From Thecaphora thlaspeos (taxonomy: Eukaryota > Basidiomycota > Ustilaginomycetes > Urocystidales > Glomosporiaceae), in the NCBI GenBank assembly GCA_900291925.1, contig UWYS01000001.1, positions 1,178,001 to 1,242,000 on the forward strand: 64,000 bases of DNA, read 5' to 3'. This document shows, piece by piece, positions 54,483 to 64,000 of this stretch; positions within the stretch are counted from its first letter, which is position 1; every line of letters starts with the position of its first letter. The translations under genes and the position numbers were made by a program. The notes beneath the pieces were generated by a model that saw only the letters and a list, made by a program, of their open reading frames with translations, searched no databases and was not told the origin of the DNA.

Positions 54483-56377
54483 TCAGATCTTGGCCGACAG
54501 CGAACCGAGCTCGATGCTGAGCGGGTCTTTGCCGCCCTTAATCTCGCTCAGTGTCGGCATCGCCTTGATGCGTAGCAACTCGCTGCACTGGACCATGAGC
54601 GGGTCGACGCCCATTGTGGCGACCGCGACAACGTCGTCGCCTTTGGCGTAGTAGGCGGCGAACTTGAGTTCCTCGGGCTTGCCGTCCACATAGATGGTGT
54701 CGTGCTTGGGCCCGCCGCTGCTGCAGTAGCGCAGCTGCGACCCAAGCGCCGACCAAAAGATCGGAACCTTGTTGAACTCGGTCTCGCTGCCCGTCAGCGT
54801 CCGCGCGACCGCGCGGCCGTGGTTCGAGGCGACGTTCCAGTGCTCGATGCGCTGGTGCGGCGAGCCCAAAGTCGGGTAGGCGGCAATGTCGCCGATGGCA
54901 AAGATGTCGTCGTGCCCCGGGACGCGAAGCCTCGAGTCGACCGCGATGCCGCCGTCCTTCTCCAGCTGAAAGCCCGACTCCTTGAGGTAGCCCGTCTCGG
55001 GGCTGACGCCGACGCCGAGGATCACGACGTCGGCCGGGAGCGAGACCTGCTCGCCTGAAGAGTTCTTGATGACGACGGCCTTGGGGCCCTTCTTATCGCC
55101 GTCGGCCTCGATGCGCTCGACGCCGGCCTTCATCTCGAAGCGGAGGCCGTTCTTCTCCTGCGCCTTCATCAGGCCCTTGCCGACCTCGGCGCCGAGGACG
55201 TTCATGAGCGGGTACTCCTCCATCCCGACGACCGTCACCTTGGCACGCTTGGTGAGCGCGATGGCCCCCTCCATCCCGATGAAGCTGCTGCCGATCACGA
55301 CGACGTTCTTGCGCTTCGACTCGTCGCCGTCCTCATTGCCGACGGCGGCGTTGATGGCCTTGGTATCGGCAATTTGGCGGAGGACCAGCACGTTGGGAAG
55401 GTCACTGCCTTCGATTGGGAGCCGCTTCGGCTTGCCTCCCGTGGCGAGGACAAGCGTCTCGTACTCAACCGTTGAGCCGTCGTCGAGCGTGACCGACTTG
55501 ACCTTGCTGTCGATGGCGGTGACCGAGGCGTTCTTGAGCTGGACGCCGAGGACGTTGTTGAGGTGCGACTTGCTCCTCCAGGCGACCTTGTCGGCATCGG
55601 CGATCAATGCCTTACTCAGCTTGGTTCGGTCGATGATGGCCTCCTCCGGCGAGACGATGGTGATCGAGTCGAGGTTTCCGTTCTGGGAGTGGTGGGGAGG
55701 TAGGGAGGGGCACGGGTCAGCAGACGCAAGCGCGGAAACCGACAGCTTACCCTCTACGTGGCGGGTGGCTCCACTCGACTCACCTTGCGGAGCTCCTCGA
55801 CGCAGTTGATGGCGCCGCCGCCGCCGCCGACGATGACGACGCCCTTGCCCTGCTTCACGCCCTGAGCGCCTCCCTTGCAGCTGGGAGTGACGCCAGGCTT
55901 GCCCTGGAGCTTTTGGGCGTCTGCGGTGACAAAGAGGTCGTCGCCTTCGACCTCGCACTTGAACGAGAGGAGGCTGTCAAGCGCGGGAGCGTCTTCGATG
56001 TCGCCGTTCTTTGCATGGAAGCACGCGCCGTGCCAGGGGCAGATGATCCTGCCGTCGCCCGTCAGAACGCCACTAGCGAGCGGGGCGCCGTAGTGGGTGC
56101 ACTTTGCCGACGTGGCATGGAGCGTCCCGCCGACATTCGAGACGAGGACCTTTACGGCATCGTCGCCCTCGCCGGCAAAGACGAAGTCCTTCATCTTGCC
56201 GACGCCGACCTCTTTGGCCGATGCGATGCGCTTGCGCTCCTGTCCCATTGCGTAGGCTGTCTGTGTGAGGGCACGGGTCTGAATGTGTCGGGGAAGAGAA
56301 GAGGCGCGAGCAGCGATGTTCTTGGTGGGTGTGGCTGCGGTGAAGGAGATGGCCTGCAGTAGTCGGACGAAGGTCAT
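54483..56377 (-). CDS. AIFM3: AIFM3-like oxidoreductase with Rieske domain
   Basis: Two exons, 56377-55784 and 55682-54483, give 597 residues. Domain order: an Arg/Ala-rich N-terminus (possible presequence), a Rieske [2Fe-2S] domain at about 88-140 with CTHYGAPLASG and CPWHGACFH (all ligands present), then an NAD(P)H/FAD pyridine nucleotide-disulphide oxidoreductase: VVIVGGGGGAINCVEEL, DRTKLSKAL, TLVLATGGKPKRLPIEGSDL, VVVIGSSFIGMEGAIAL, DIFAIGDIAAYPT, and an AIF C-terminal region (FWSALGSQLRYCSSG, DPLMVQCSELLRIKAM). This is the AIFM3/AIFL architecture. It should carry electrons from NAD(P)H via FAD and the Fe-S cluster to an unknown acceptor, probably in mitochondria. Confidence 0.9.
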
Positions 56378-56842
56378 CTAATGATAAGAGACCGGGCGAG
56401 GCTGAGATGGTCAGAGGCTAGGATGGGTGATGATGATGTGGGGCCGAAGCATAGGCTCGAGGACATGGTTATAAATCAAGCTCGACCGCCGAGGCGAGGG
56501 ATCCAATCAGTGCTCGCGCTTTGCTAAGCCCGGTCATCGTCGCTCCTGCCTCCACACCTTAACACGCTCTTTTTTTTTATCGCACGAGCCAGCGATAGGT
56601 CCCTCAGTCCTTTTTCACGTCCTGGTCGCCGAGGCCACGAACCCCTTCGACCCCGCCCCCCGCAAGCGCACGGAGCGGGCCCTTGTTTTGGGGTGGCTCC
56701 GGATCTCGCGCACGTCGCTCGGTGCGGTCGACCTATCGAGAAGAAGGCCAAGCTCTCAACCCCGCATCCCCACCACCATCGCCGCTCCATCCAGCACCCT
56801 ACATCCATTTTCCGCCCCTGTCGCCCCGTCTTGCTCTCCAAG
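56378..56842. promoter_or_regulatory. Divergent promoter, AIFM3 and TLC gene
   Basis: 0.47 kb. It holds a TTATAAA element near 56469-56475, far from either start, and a run of nine T at about 56570-56578. No other feature seen. Confidence 0.45.
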
Positions 56843-58021
56843 ATGGGCTTTGCAAGCGACCTCTCGCCATGGCTCCAGCCATACGCGACCAAGTACAATG
56901 TCCCGCACATGCCCGCCCACCTCCAGACCATCCTCCGCTCCGTCTTGCTCTGGACCGTCCTTCAGTACCTCTCGTCCCGCGTCTCCCCCTGCCTCTTCCC
57001 AAAGACCTTTGCCGCTTTCAGCAAAAAGACCAAGATCAGCTGGGACATCCACTTTGTCGCCTTTTGCCACGCCGTCGTCATCACGCCGCTGTGCGTGCGC
57101 ATCTGGTGGAAGGTCAGGGAGAACGCCCTCACCCACCCGCTCGCTGTCGACCGCCTCTATGGCTACGACTATGATGCGGGAGAGGTCTACGCAGTAGCGC
57201 TCGGCTACTTCATCTGGGATTCGTACATCTCTATCCGCCACGATGGTCCTGGCTTCGTCGCGCACGGCCTCGTCGCCTTCACCGCATTTACGCTCGTCTA
57301 CTACCCCGTCTTCATGCACGACGGCCTGGGATTCCTGCTGTGGGAGCTCAGCACGCCCTTCCTCAACATCCACTGGTTCCTCGACAAGCTCGGCATGACC
57401 GGCAGCACCCTCCAACTCGTCAACGCCGTCTTCCTCCTCAGCACCTACGTCGGCGCACGCCTCACCTTTGGCGTCTACAACGTGAGTTTCGCGCGGGGCT
57501 CGGTCGGCCGGCCCAAGATGGGCATCACACTGACTTCCTTGCTCCTCTTCCCGCCCGTTACTCTTTGATTCTCCCCAGTCCATCAGCTTCTTCCGCTTCG
57601 TCGTCAGCCCTGCGACGCCTCACCACCCGGCGATCCCCGGCTACATCAAGGCCTTCTACTTGACCGGCAATATCATCCTCAACTCGCTCAACTTTTTCTG
57701 GTTCCGAGCCAGTGAGTCACCGCCTCTCCCCCGCCCTTCTATGTTTCTCCTTCCTCGCGCACCCTGTGCAGCTCTTTGCGCTCAGCCGCTGATCGTGCCG
57801 TACACTCTCTCCGCCCCTACCGCCGCGACTCCTGAACAGTGGTGCGAGCGGTGCAGAAGCGCTTCGTGGCTAAGCCCCGCTCCGGGTCGGACAAGGAGCG
57901 TCTCGACCCCAAGAAGGTCATCAAGGGCCAGCAGGGCGTTCAGGTCGGTGTGGTCGGAAGCCACGACGAGCCCTTCGAGCGCGAGGCCGGCATCATCAAG
58001 GGTGGAAAGAGCCAGCGGTAG
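56843..58021 (+). CDS. TLC-domain membrane protein (TMEM56/TLCD4-like)
   Basis: Three exons, 56843-57481, 57579-57711 and 57840-58021, give 317 residues. A TLC (TRAM-LAG1-CLN8) membrane domain fills about residues 25-255. Marks are SWDIHFVAFCHAVVITPLCV, the conserved YFIWDSYISI followed by GFVAHGLVAF with the TLC His, LLWELSTPFLNIHWFLD (E/S-x-P-N-H-WF), and LNSLNFFWF. It lacks the ceramide synthase Lag motif (HHxxxD), so it belongs to the TLCD/TMEM56 group, whose proteins are ER or plasma-membrane lipid regulators. The C-terminus is cytosolic, basic and short. All splice phases match. Function in fungi is unknown. Confidence 0.85.
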
Positions 58022-58240
58022 TAGACGCTGGGCCAGGCGGCCGAACGGCCGTGTCGGTTGAGAAGAGGGGGAAAAGCGCTCGGGTGGCGGGGCATTTCGT
58101 GAACGCTTTTGAGCCGAACGCTAGATAGAATGAAAGAACGAGAGAAAAAGACACGGGACGAATAATGATGCTTTCCAAACGAATGTAGCGCAAAGTGTGG
58201 TGCGATCCCATGATGTGGTGGCATGCACTCCTTCCGCCGT

Positions 58241-59530
58241 CTAAGGAAGCGAGAGGAGGTTCTTCTTGGTCTTTTCGAAGAGGGCGTCGATCTCCGCCGA
58301 GTGTTTCTTCGTCTCGGTTTCGATCTGTTGTCGTCGATGTGGAAGGGAGGGAAGAACATTCATGTTTCAGACTTCTTGTATATCCCTCGCTCGGCAATCA
58401 AGGAAAGGGCAAGGGAAAGGGGCCGTACTCACGCTCTTCATCTCCTTGTCGCCTTCGCTCTTTCCAATGACTTTACCGTCGATGTCGCTCTTGATCTGCT
58501 TCTGGGCAGAGTGACGGGCCGATCGAATAGAGACGCGGGCGTTTTCGCAGATTCGCGTCAGATCCTTGACGAGTGCTTGGCGGGTCTCTGTTGTTGGTCT
58601 GCGGCAGGAGGGGGTTTGCGTCAGCGAGAGGTGAGAGAGAGGAAAAAAGGAAGGATGAGGGGCTCTCACTTGGGTACGGGAACGCGGAGGACGTTTTCGT
58701 CCTCGCCCGCCTGTGTCTGAGGTGTGAGGCCGAGTTCGGTCGTGTAGATGCCCCGTTCGACGTGCTTGACCATCTGTAGCGTTGAAGGGAGTTGCGAGCG
58801 ACCAAGGAGAAGGATGGGTTGTGGTCAGTAAGGTGAGCTTGAAGCAAGCGCAAGGTCGAAAAGCGGGGGAGCAGCAACTCACACCGGCTTCGAAGCAAGT
58901 GACGATCAAGCTGTCGTCCCGCACGCCGACGGTGGCAAAGTCGCGCAGCGGATGGGTCGTCTTTGCCTCTCCCGGCGCCCCGGGGTATTCCACCTTGACG
59001 GAGTCGAGCAGCGCCGGATCCGCGCGTCCGAGACCGCCGACGAGGGTCGACACCGTCTGTCTACACCTCTCCACGGCCCTCTTCATGTTTCCCTGCAAGC
59101 CCTCGAAGTCGAACGCCTCGCCGGGAAGCTCCTGGTTTCCGAAGCTCGTCTTGTAGAGGGGCGCTCCCTTTGATGTGTCGTTTTCCTCTACGTCTCCGCG
59201 CTTGGACTTTGCGCCGCGGGGCGATCTGGAGGCACCCTTTGCGCCCTTGGAGTTCTTGCCCTTTGTGTGCATCACGGGGACGTCGTCATCCTGGACAGCA
59301 TTCCCGTCGATGTACTGAGCAGAAGACTTGCGTGACTTTTGGCGTAGCTGGAGGTGGAACGAGGTGTGGGGAGGAAGGGACGTTGGGGGGAAGGAGGTGG
59401 AGCGCAGGTTGGCGGCAGTGTATGCGGCGAGAGAGGTGCGGCTGGCGACAGGGGCGGCGCCGTGCGTCTGTGTTATGAAGGCTAGCCTCTGGAGCAGGCT
59501 GCGCGAGAGGGATGGCGAGGAAGCGCGCAT
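58241..59530 (-). CDS. RRF1: Mitochondrial ribosome recycling factor
   Basis: Four exons, 59530-58883, 58773-58670, 58598-58433 and 58324-58241, give 333 residues. RRF frees mitochondrial ribosomes after termination. The RRF fold is in order: NMKRAVERCRQTVSTLVGGL then GRADPALLDSVKVEYPGAPG, TTHPLRDFATVGVRDDSLIV, the MVKHVERGIYTTELGLTP hinge region, and the arm helix TRQALVKDLTRICENARVSI then RSARHSAQKQIK. The last exon carries ETKKHSAEIDALFEKTKKNL, and the end LSLP matches expectation. The first 130 residues are an Arg/Ser-rich presequence plus linker. The N-terminal Met is followed by a plausible targeting helix (RASSPSLSRSLLQRLAF). Confidence 0.92.
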
Positions 59531-59818
59531 GGTTGGATGGTGGTCTAGAAGGGCGATGGACGATGTATGAGATGGGAGAGCAAGGAGCGATGCAAGGGCG
59601 TGCGGTCGTTGCTGCGAAAAAGCGGTGATCGGTCCGTGCAGATGCGCGCATTCAGACTACCGTCCGAGAGCGCGACAGGCCGCACGGCGGCGCCCGACGG
59701 CAAGCTCGAGGGAGGCAAGCAGGCACGCCCTGTCCTTCCTACCTCCGTCTCGCCCTCGCCCTCGCCCATCCCTTGCCCCTCTTTGGGCACCCCCCTTCCT
59801 ACGGACCCTCCGCCCAGC
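59531..59818. promoter_or_regulatory. Short divergent promoter, RRF1 and alpha/beta hydrolase
   Basis: 288 bp between the two start codons if MLDLIWTIYF is the true start of the hydrolase. The frame of the latter is open upstream to 59567, but that stretch is Pro/Ser-rich and reads like leader. Confidence 0.45.
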
Positions 59819-61333
59819 ATGCTCGATCTCATTTGGACAATCTACTTTGTATTCATTGAGCCCCTCCTCTGCCACCTCAACCTCGTCACCCCCGGCTTCG
59901 GCGACCCCACCTACGGTCGCGCAAAGCTACCCTACTCGGCTACCGAGAAGCGCCTCATCCATGACAACCCCGAGGTCACCGTCGTCCGCCGCAAGGTTCC
60001 CCTCCCCGCCCACGCACTTGCAGACTGCGGATCCTGGGACAAGGAGAAGTGGTCTTTCGTCAGCTACAACGTGTGGACCATCGACGACATCGAGCAGCGC
60101 GAGAGCCTCCACTCGGACGTCGTCCTCTGCCATGGCGTAAACGACTACGCCGGAAAGCTCGTCCCGCACGCCTACCACTTCCTCCAGCGCGGCTTCCGCG
60201 TCGTTGCCATCGACCTTCCATCGTTCGGACGCAGCTCGGGCCTCCACGGCTACCTTCCCAGCGCGCGCCTCAACGTCAGGGCCATGCACGCCGTCATCAT
60301 GGACGTACGCAGATGGGACCAAGAGTCGGGTGCCATCGGCGTCGCCGGCAGGGAGCGCAAGCTCTTCGCAGAGGGCCACAGCATGGGTGGATTCACCGCC
60401 CTCTACTACGCTGCTCTCTACCCGCCCATCGACCCGGTACACGATGGCGGCCCCGACCTCGCAATCAAAAAGGTCCCCACACCCACAGAAGAGGCCGAAC
60501 TGGCCAAACGGAGCGCCAACGGCGTCCCCCATGAACCCAGCTCCCTTGACCCGGCCCCCTACCGCCCCTTCCTCTCTGGCGTCGCGGTGGCCGCCCCTAT
60601 GATCTCAATCAGCCCGCAGTCCCGACCAGGAAAGGCGACCGAGTACGCTGCCAAGTTCCTCCGCGCCTTTGCCGGACGCCTCCCCTTTGCCGATGCTATC
60701 AAGGGTAAAGTCAGCGACGATCCGCGCGTCGAGACCGAGTTCCACGCCGACCCGATGTCCTACAAGGGCAAATTCCGCATCGGGACCGGTCTCGCCTTCC
60801 TCGACGGGATCGACGAGCTCGCCAAGCTCGCCGACAAGATCACCTGCCCGCTCGCCATCCACCACGGCGCAAACGACCGCACCACTGACCCGCAGGGCAG
60901 CAAGGACTTTTTCGAACGCGTCGGCACCAAGGACGGCGAAAAGACGCTGAAGATCTGGCCCGGTTACGAGCATGGTGAGTGGGCAGCGTCGTCGTGCCGC
61001 CGGCCGCTTGGAGAAGGACGCGAGGAGGGAATGGTGCGCTTACTCTTGTCTTGCCGACCAACTCACCACTACCAAACGCCGCGCACGAACAGTCATGATG
61101 AAGAACGTCCAAGGAATGAGCGAGGAGGACCAGAAGAAGCGCGATGCCGTGCTGTTCGAGATTGTGAGTATCCTGCACCTTCGAGCCAATCCTTGCATTG
61201 GGGTCGCCGGAGGTCGGACGTCAAGGCTGACGCCAGCATATGTGCCTGTCTCTTTCCTGCTCGCTTCCCTCTCGAAACCACGATCGATGGCTCAATGCAG
61301 GCCGACTGGCTTGTTGCACAGGCACGGAAGTGA
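59819..61333 (+). CDS. Alpha/beta hydrolase, monoglyceride lipase-like (serine aminopeptidase S33 family)
   Basis: Exons 59819-60974, 61093-61163 and 61301-61333 give 419 residues. The fold is clear: SDVVLCHGVNDYAGKLVPHA (oxyanion strand), FRVVAIDLPSFGRSSGLHGY, AEGHSMGGFTALYYAALYP with nucleophile Ser near residue 188, CPLAIHHGANDRTTDP with the acid, and WPGYEH carrying the catalytic His just before the first intron. This matches monoacylglycerol lipase-like enzymes of the S33 group. The N-terminal hydrophobic helix (LDLIWTIYFVFIEPLLCHL) suggests membrane attachment. The last exon is only 11 codons (ADWLVAQARK plus stop). Substrate is unknown; a lipid ester is likely by family. Confidence 0.85.
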   Translation: MLDLIWTIYFVFIEPLLCHLNLVTPGFGDPTYGRAKLPYSATEKRLIHDNPEVTVVRRKVPLPAHALADCGSWDKEKWSFVSYNVWTIDDIEQRESLHSDVVLCHGVNDYAGKLVPHAYHFLQRGFRVVAIDLPSFGRSSGLHGYLPSARLNVRAMHAVIMDVRRWDQESGAIGVAGRERKLFAEGHSMGGFTALYYAALYPPIDPVHDGGPDLAIKKVPTPTEEAELAKRSANGVPHEPSSLDPAPYRPFLSGVAVAAPMISISPQSRPGKATEYAAKFLRAFAGRLPFADAIKGKVSDDPRVETEFHADPMSYKGKFRIGTGLAFLDGIDELAKLADKITCPLAIHHGANDRTTDPQGSKDFFERVGTKDGEKTLKIWPGYEHGEWAASSCRRPLGEGREEGMVRLLLSCRPTHHYQTPRTNSHDEERPRNERGGPEEARCRAVRDCEYPAPSSQSLHWGRRRSDVKADASICACLFPARFPLETTIDGSMQADWLVAQARK

Positions 61334-61526
61334 GGATCAACGGCGATTTCCATTAGACATAGAGACAAGGGCCGTATCCGCCCTTTCGGTAGTCATAAAA
61401 GATCCTAGAACTGCTACCGCGCGTTTCTCATCTCCTCGCGCGTCGCCTCGCGTCGCCGAGGTCAAATGGCGCGTCCGTGTGTGTGTGTGTATGTGTGGAT
61501 GCGTGTCTCGGCCACCCGCTCACCCT

Positions 61527-63015
61527 CTACTTGCCGCAGAGCCCGGAGCCTCCGAGGCTGTTGGTTGGGTAGAAGACGGCCGGCTGTCCGGCGTTGAGCT
61601 GAACGCTGACGCTACCTCCGTTATTGACGTTGACGGTCCTGCAGGTGAGGACGTCAGTCATGCCTCCTGCCGGCAAGCTGCTGGAAGGGACATTGACCAC
61701 CTGCGTCGCAGCATTCTGACCCGCCGAGCTGAGAACGGCGAGCATGTTTCCCTTGTTAAAGGCCCAACTGCCGCTATTGTCAAACAGGCTGGTGAGAGGC
61801 GTGGTGAGCACCTTGTCCGAGCGATTCTTGACAAACTTTCGCAGCTTGTTGATCGACGCGATGTGTCTGTACGTGTCGGTGTCTGTACGTGTCGGTGTCT
61901 GTGTTGTAGCCGCTGGTCCAGAGAGCCTCGCGGTTATATGGGTCGTTGCCACCGTTGAAGCCGGCCTCTTGTCCGTAGTAGATGATGGGGATGCCGTCGC
62001 CCGTCAGGACGTAGGTCATGGCATTCTTGGCGAGCGCTACGTCCGAAGTGAGTGAGGGTTAACGTGGCTGGTCTTGATTCTCAAGGAAGTTGGACATGGC
62101 GAGCGGATCGACGTACATCGATCGGAGCGTGTTGATCATGTTTCTGAGCTCGCCGAAACCCTTGTTGGTCCCCTGAAAGGCACGCTGGAGAGGGTAGTAG
62201 ATGGGATAGTTGAGCAGACCGTCCATCGATGCGCCCTGGTACGGCTTGACTTAGGCAGGATCGCCAGAAAGTACCTCGCCGACATTGTAGACGCCGCTGG
62301 CGGGCTTGAAGTTTGGCCAGAAGGTCTTGGAGACGTGCTTGACCGTATCGACCCTTAGGCCGTCGATGTTGTAGTTGCGCACGAGGCCAGAGAACCAGCT
62401 GTTGAGTTCGCTCGCCACCTGCGAGTTTTCCGTGTTGACGTCCGGCAGACCGTCGTTCGGCCCGCTAGCGAGCCAGCATTGCTCGACGTTGTTCTGGTCG
62501 TTGTAGTTTGTAGTGGTGCAGAAGTTGTGGAAGAAGCGCTTCTGGTTCCACGGTCAGTAGATGTTGTAGTAGTTGTCATCGTTTACGTTTCCCTTTGCCT
62601 GCGGTCCCGTGTGGTTGGGAGCTACGTCGACCATCAGGTACATGCCTCTTGCGTGGAGCGCCGCCGAGAGCGCCTTGAGGTCGTCGGCCGTGCCAAAGTG
62701 CGGGTTGATGCTGTAAAGATCCTGCGCCCAGTAGCCGTGGAACGACTGTCCCTTGACGTTCTTGACGACGGGAGAGATTCAGATGGCGTCGAAGCCGAGT
62801 CCCTGGATGTAGTCGAGCTTGCTAATGATACCCCGGAACGTACCGCCGCGGTAGTCGCGCGAACCGTTGGGACAGTTGCCCGGCGTCCCCGCTACTGCGA
62901 AGCGATCCGTGATCAGTTGGTAGATGGTGCGCGTCTTCCAGTCGTTTGTCGAAGCCGCAAGGGCGCTCCCGACGAGCGAGAGCGAGAGTAGTAGCGAGGG
63001 AACGGTCAGCTTCAT
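61527..63015 (-). pseudogene. Secreted alpha-amylase (GH13), disrupted
   Basis: An intronless frame of about 490 codons with a good signal peptide (MKLTVPSLLLSLSLVGSALA). The GH13 order is intact: [64 protein letters not shown] (nucleophile Asp), GEVLSGDPA (acid Glu), NFLENQDQPR (region of the third Asp), and [20 protein letters not shown]. Four in-frame stops: TGA after FDAI, TGA after NYYNIY, TAA after SGDPA and TAA after QDQPR; the first two replace conserved Trp. A 16-bp tandem duplication at 61868-61899 shifts the frame, so the last 110 codons ([15 protein letters not shown] onward) lie in another frame. The catalytic His before the third Asp is Gln. It is clearly broken unless the sequence is faulty. 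Confidence 0.85.
61868..61899 (-). repeat. 16-bp tandem duplication inside the amylase
   Basis: Two adjacent copies of ACAGACACCGACACGT (minus strand), followed by a partial third (ACAGACAC). With a single copy the downstream frame would continue the protein; with two it shifts by one base. Confidence 0.85.
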
Positions 63016-64000
63016 GGCGAAGAGTCAAGGTGAAAGGAGCAGAGGAGGGCAAGTGGGGAATGAAGGGGGGAGGAACCGGAGTCGTCATGACGAGGGATGG
63101 TGGATGCACAGGCGTAAGAGAGGCCTCCTTTATACATGCCCAGCGACGTCACAGACGATATCGTCTAGCCACGTACAGCTAGGACGCAGAGCTATGGACG
63201 CACTTGCCACTGCACGACCGCCACCGACAAGGACGTCTTCCAAGCAACTTGGGCCACCGGTAGGCACATACGAACCCGCTTGACGCCGCCGCCGTCGCCA
63301 CCGCCACGCTTGTAGCCGAGACCAACACCGGCGTGCCTGCGACCCCGCCGATGCGGGGCTAAGTTACAGCAGAGTATGGCTTTACGGAGTGTATGTAAGT
63401 ACTCGCTAGAACTGTGCGGGCCCCAGATGCTGGCAAAAAGCTGAGCTTGCACGTACGAACCGCTCCACTGGCTCGGTCGACGATGCTCCGTCCTAGACCT
63501 TCTTGAGCCTGGCGAGCTTGTCCGCATCTTGGCACGACCAAGCGCGCCTCAGAGTTCGTCCGACATGGTTTGGATAGAGGGGGGTTTCCCCTTTTGTTTT
63601 GCCGTATGAGATTGCTTGCCGTTTTGCTCTTGAGGTCAGGACGGCAGTCGTGCGGGGTGGGACAAGGGGAGGGACACCGCCGGTGGGCGGGCGATGCGGG
63701 GTCGCAAGGGCTGCGGAGACAAAGGCCTAGCTTGACCCTCAGCCCGTCGTGGGACGGTGTTGACAGCTCGCCAATCGACAGAGTCTACGCAGGTTTGTAT
63801 GTAGAGTGATGTGGTTGTCGCTTTCGAAAGCCCACCTCCTCTGATCCCCAGATCCCGACCAAGTTTGCCCATCCGGTCGGGACCTGGCAAGGTCAACCTT
63901 GGTTCATCGTCACATATATGGAGACTGAGTGGCGTTCCTTGCGTACGACGATCGCCGCATCCCATGCCCGCCGGGCGGACCCTCTCGCGCTAACGAACCC
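63016..64000. other. Upstream region of the amylase to the window edge
   Basis: About 1 kb with a TATA box close to the pseudogene and otherwise no recognisable gene. Short ORFs on both strands have no domain. A gene beginning past the right edge could not be seen. Confidence 0.5.
63129..63134 (-). promoter_or_regulatory. TATA box of the amylase pseudogene
   Basis: TATAAA followed by GGAGG on the minus strand, about 115 bp upstream of the ATG. The promoter core looks preserved although the coding region is broken. Confidence 0.5.

Noticed and set aside
43204..63015. TGA read as tryptophan (altered genetic code)
   Set aside because: TGA is the normal stop of several intact genes here (AN1 protein, AlkB-like, ELP6, WRAP73, alpha/beta hydrolase), so a code change does not explain the internal TGA codons.
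1..64000. tRNA or rRNA genes
   Set aside because: I looked for B-box-like GTTCGA motifs with a matching A box and a foldable acceptor stem and found none outside coding exons; a tRNA scan would be decisive.

Overview
The window reads as nuclear DNA of a basidiomycete fungus, most plausibly a smut-type yeast or mould of the Ustilaginomycotina. The genes are GC- and CpG-rich, are interrupted by one to eight mostly short GT-AG introns, and lie about one per 2.3 kb. They include eukaryotic proteins such as ORC3, SPT3, alpha-SNAP, RBM39 and WRAP73. Complex I is present (NDUFB11), and the Zn2Cys6 regulator and Rieske-AIF protein are filamentous-fungus types. The lineage call is an inference from gene content and composition; no rRNA or other marker is present.

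Layout, left to right: GPATCH11 (cut by the left edge) and phosphatidylinositol synthase on the minus strand; ORC3 and a small Cys-rich protein of unknown function on the plus strand; a divergent mitochondrial pair, ZIM17(-)/NDUFB11(+); a secreted carboxylesterase(-); an AN1 zinc-finger protein with a CaaX end(+); an AlkB-type dioxygenase(-); pyruvate kinase(+). A 3.0 kb DNA transposon follows at 21991-25001. Then come an ELO fatty-acid elongase(+), a secreted protein of unknown function(-), SEC17(+), a 752-residue disordered protein(-), TBCB(+), RBM39(-), WRAP73(+), ELP6(-), a GT4 glycosyltransferase carrying two internal stop codons(+), SPT3(+), a Zn2Cys6 transcription factor(-), a Rieske/AIF oxidoreductase(-), a TLC-domain protein(+), mitochondrial ribosome recycling factor(-), an alpha/beta hydrolase(+) and a broken alpha-amylase(-). 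Most neighbours alternate strand, giving shared divergent promoters and closely spaced convergent 3' ends. Apart from the mitochondrial pair, no functional cluster is evident.

The most unusual region is the transposon. It has about 150-bp terminal inverted repeats, a TA target duplication and a broken Tc1/mariner-IS630-type transposase. Facing the transposase is an intact 446-codon ORF whose product resembles no transposase and ends in a SAM-like domain. The element is nearly devoid of CpG. Several mismatches between its two repeats are TG against CA, or TG against CG, which is the footprint of CpG deamination, and both catalytic-region Glu-to-Lys changes fit CpG-to-CpA mutation. This implies that the host, or an earlier host, methylates transposon DNA.

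Two other loci show gene decay or need resequencing: the GT4 gene (two nonsense codons in a conserved region) and the alpha-amylase (four nonsense codons plus a 16-bp tandem duplication that shifts the frame).
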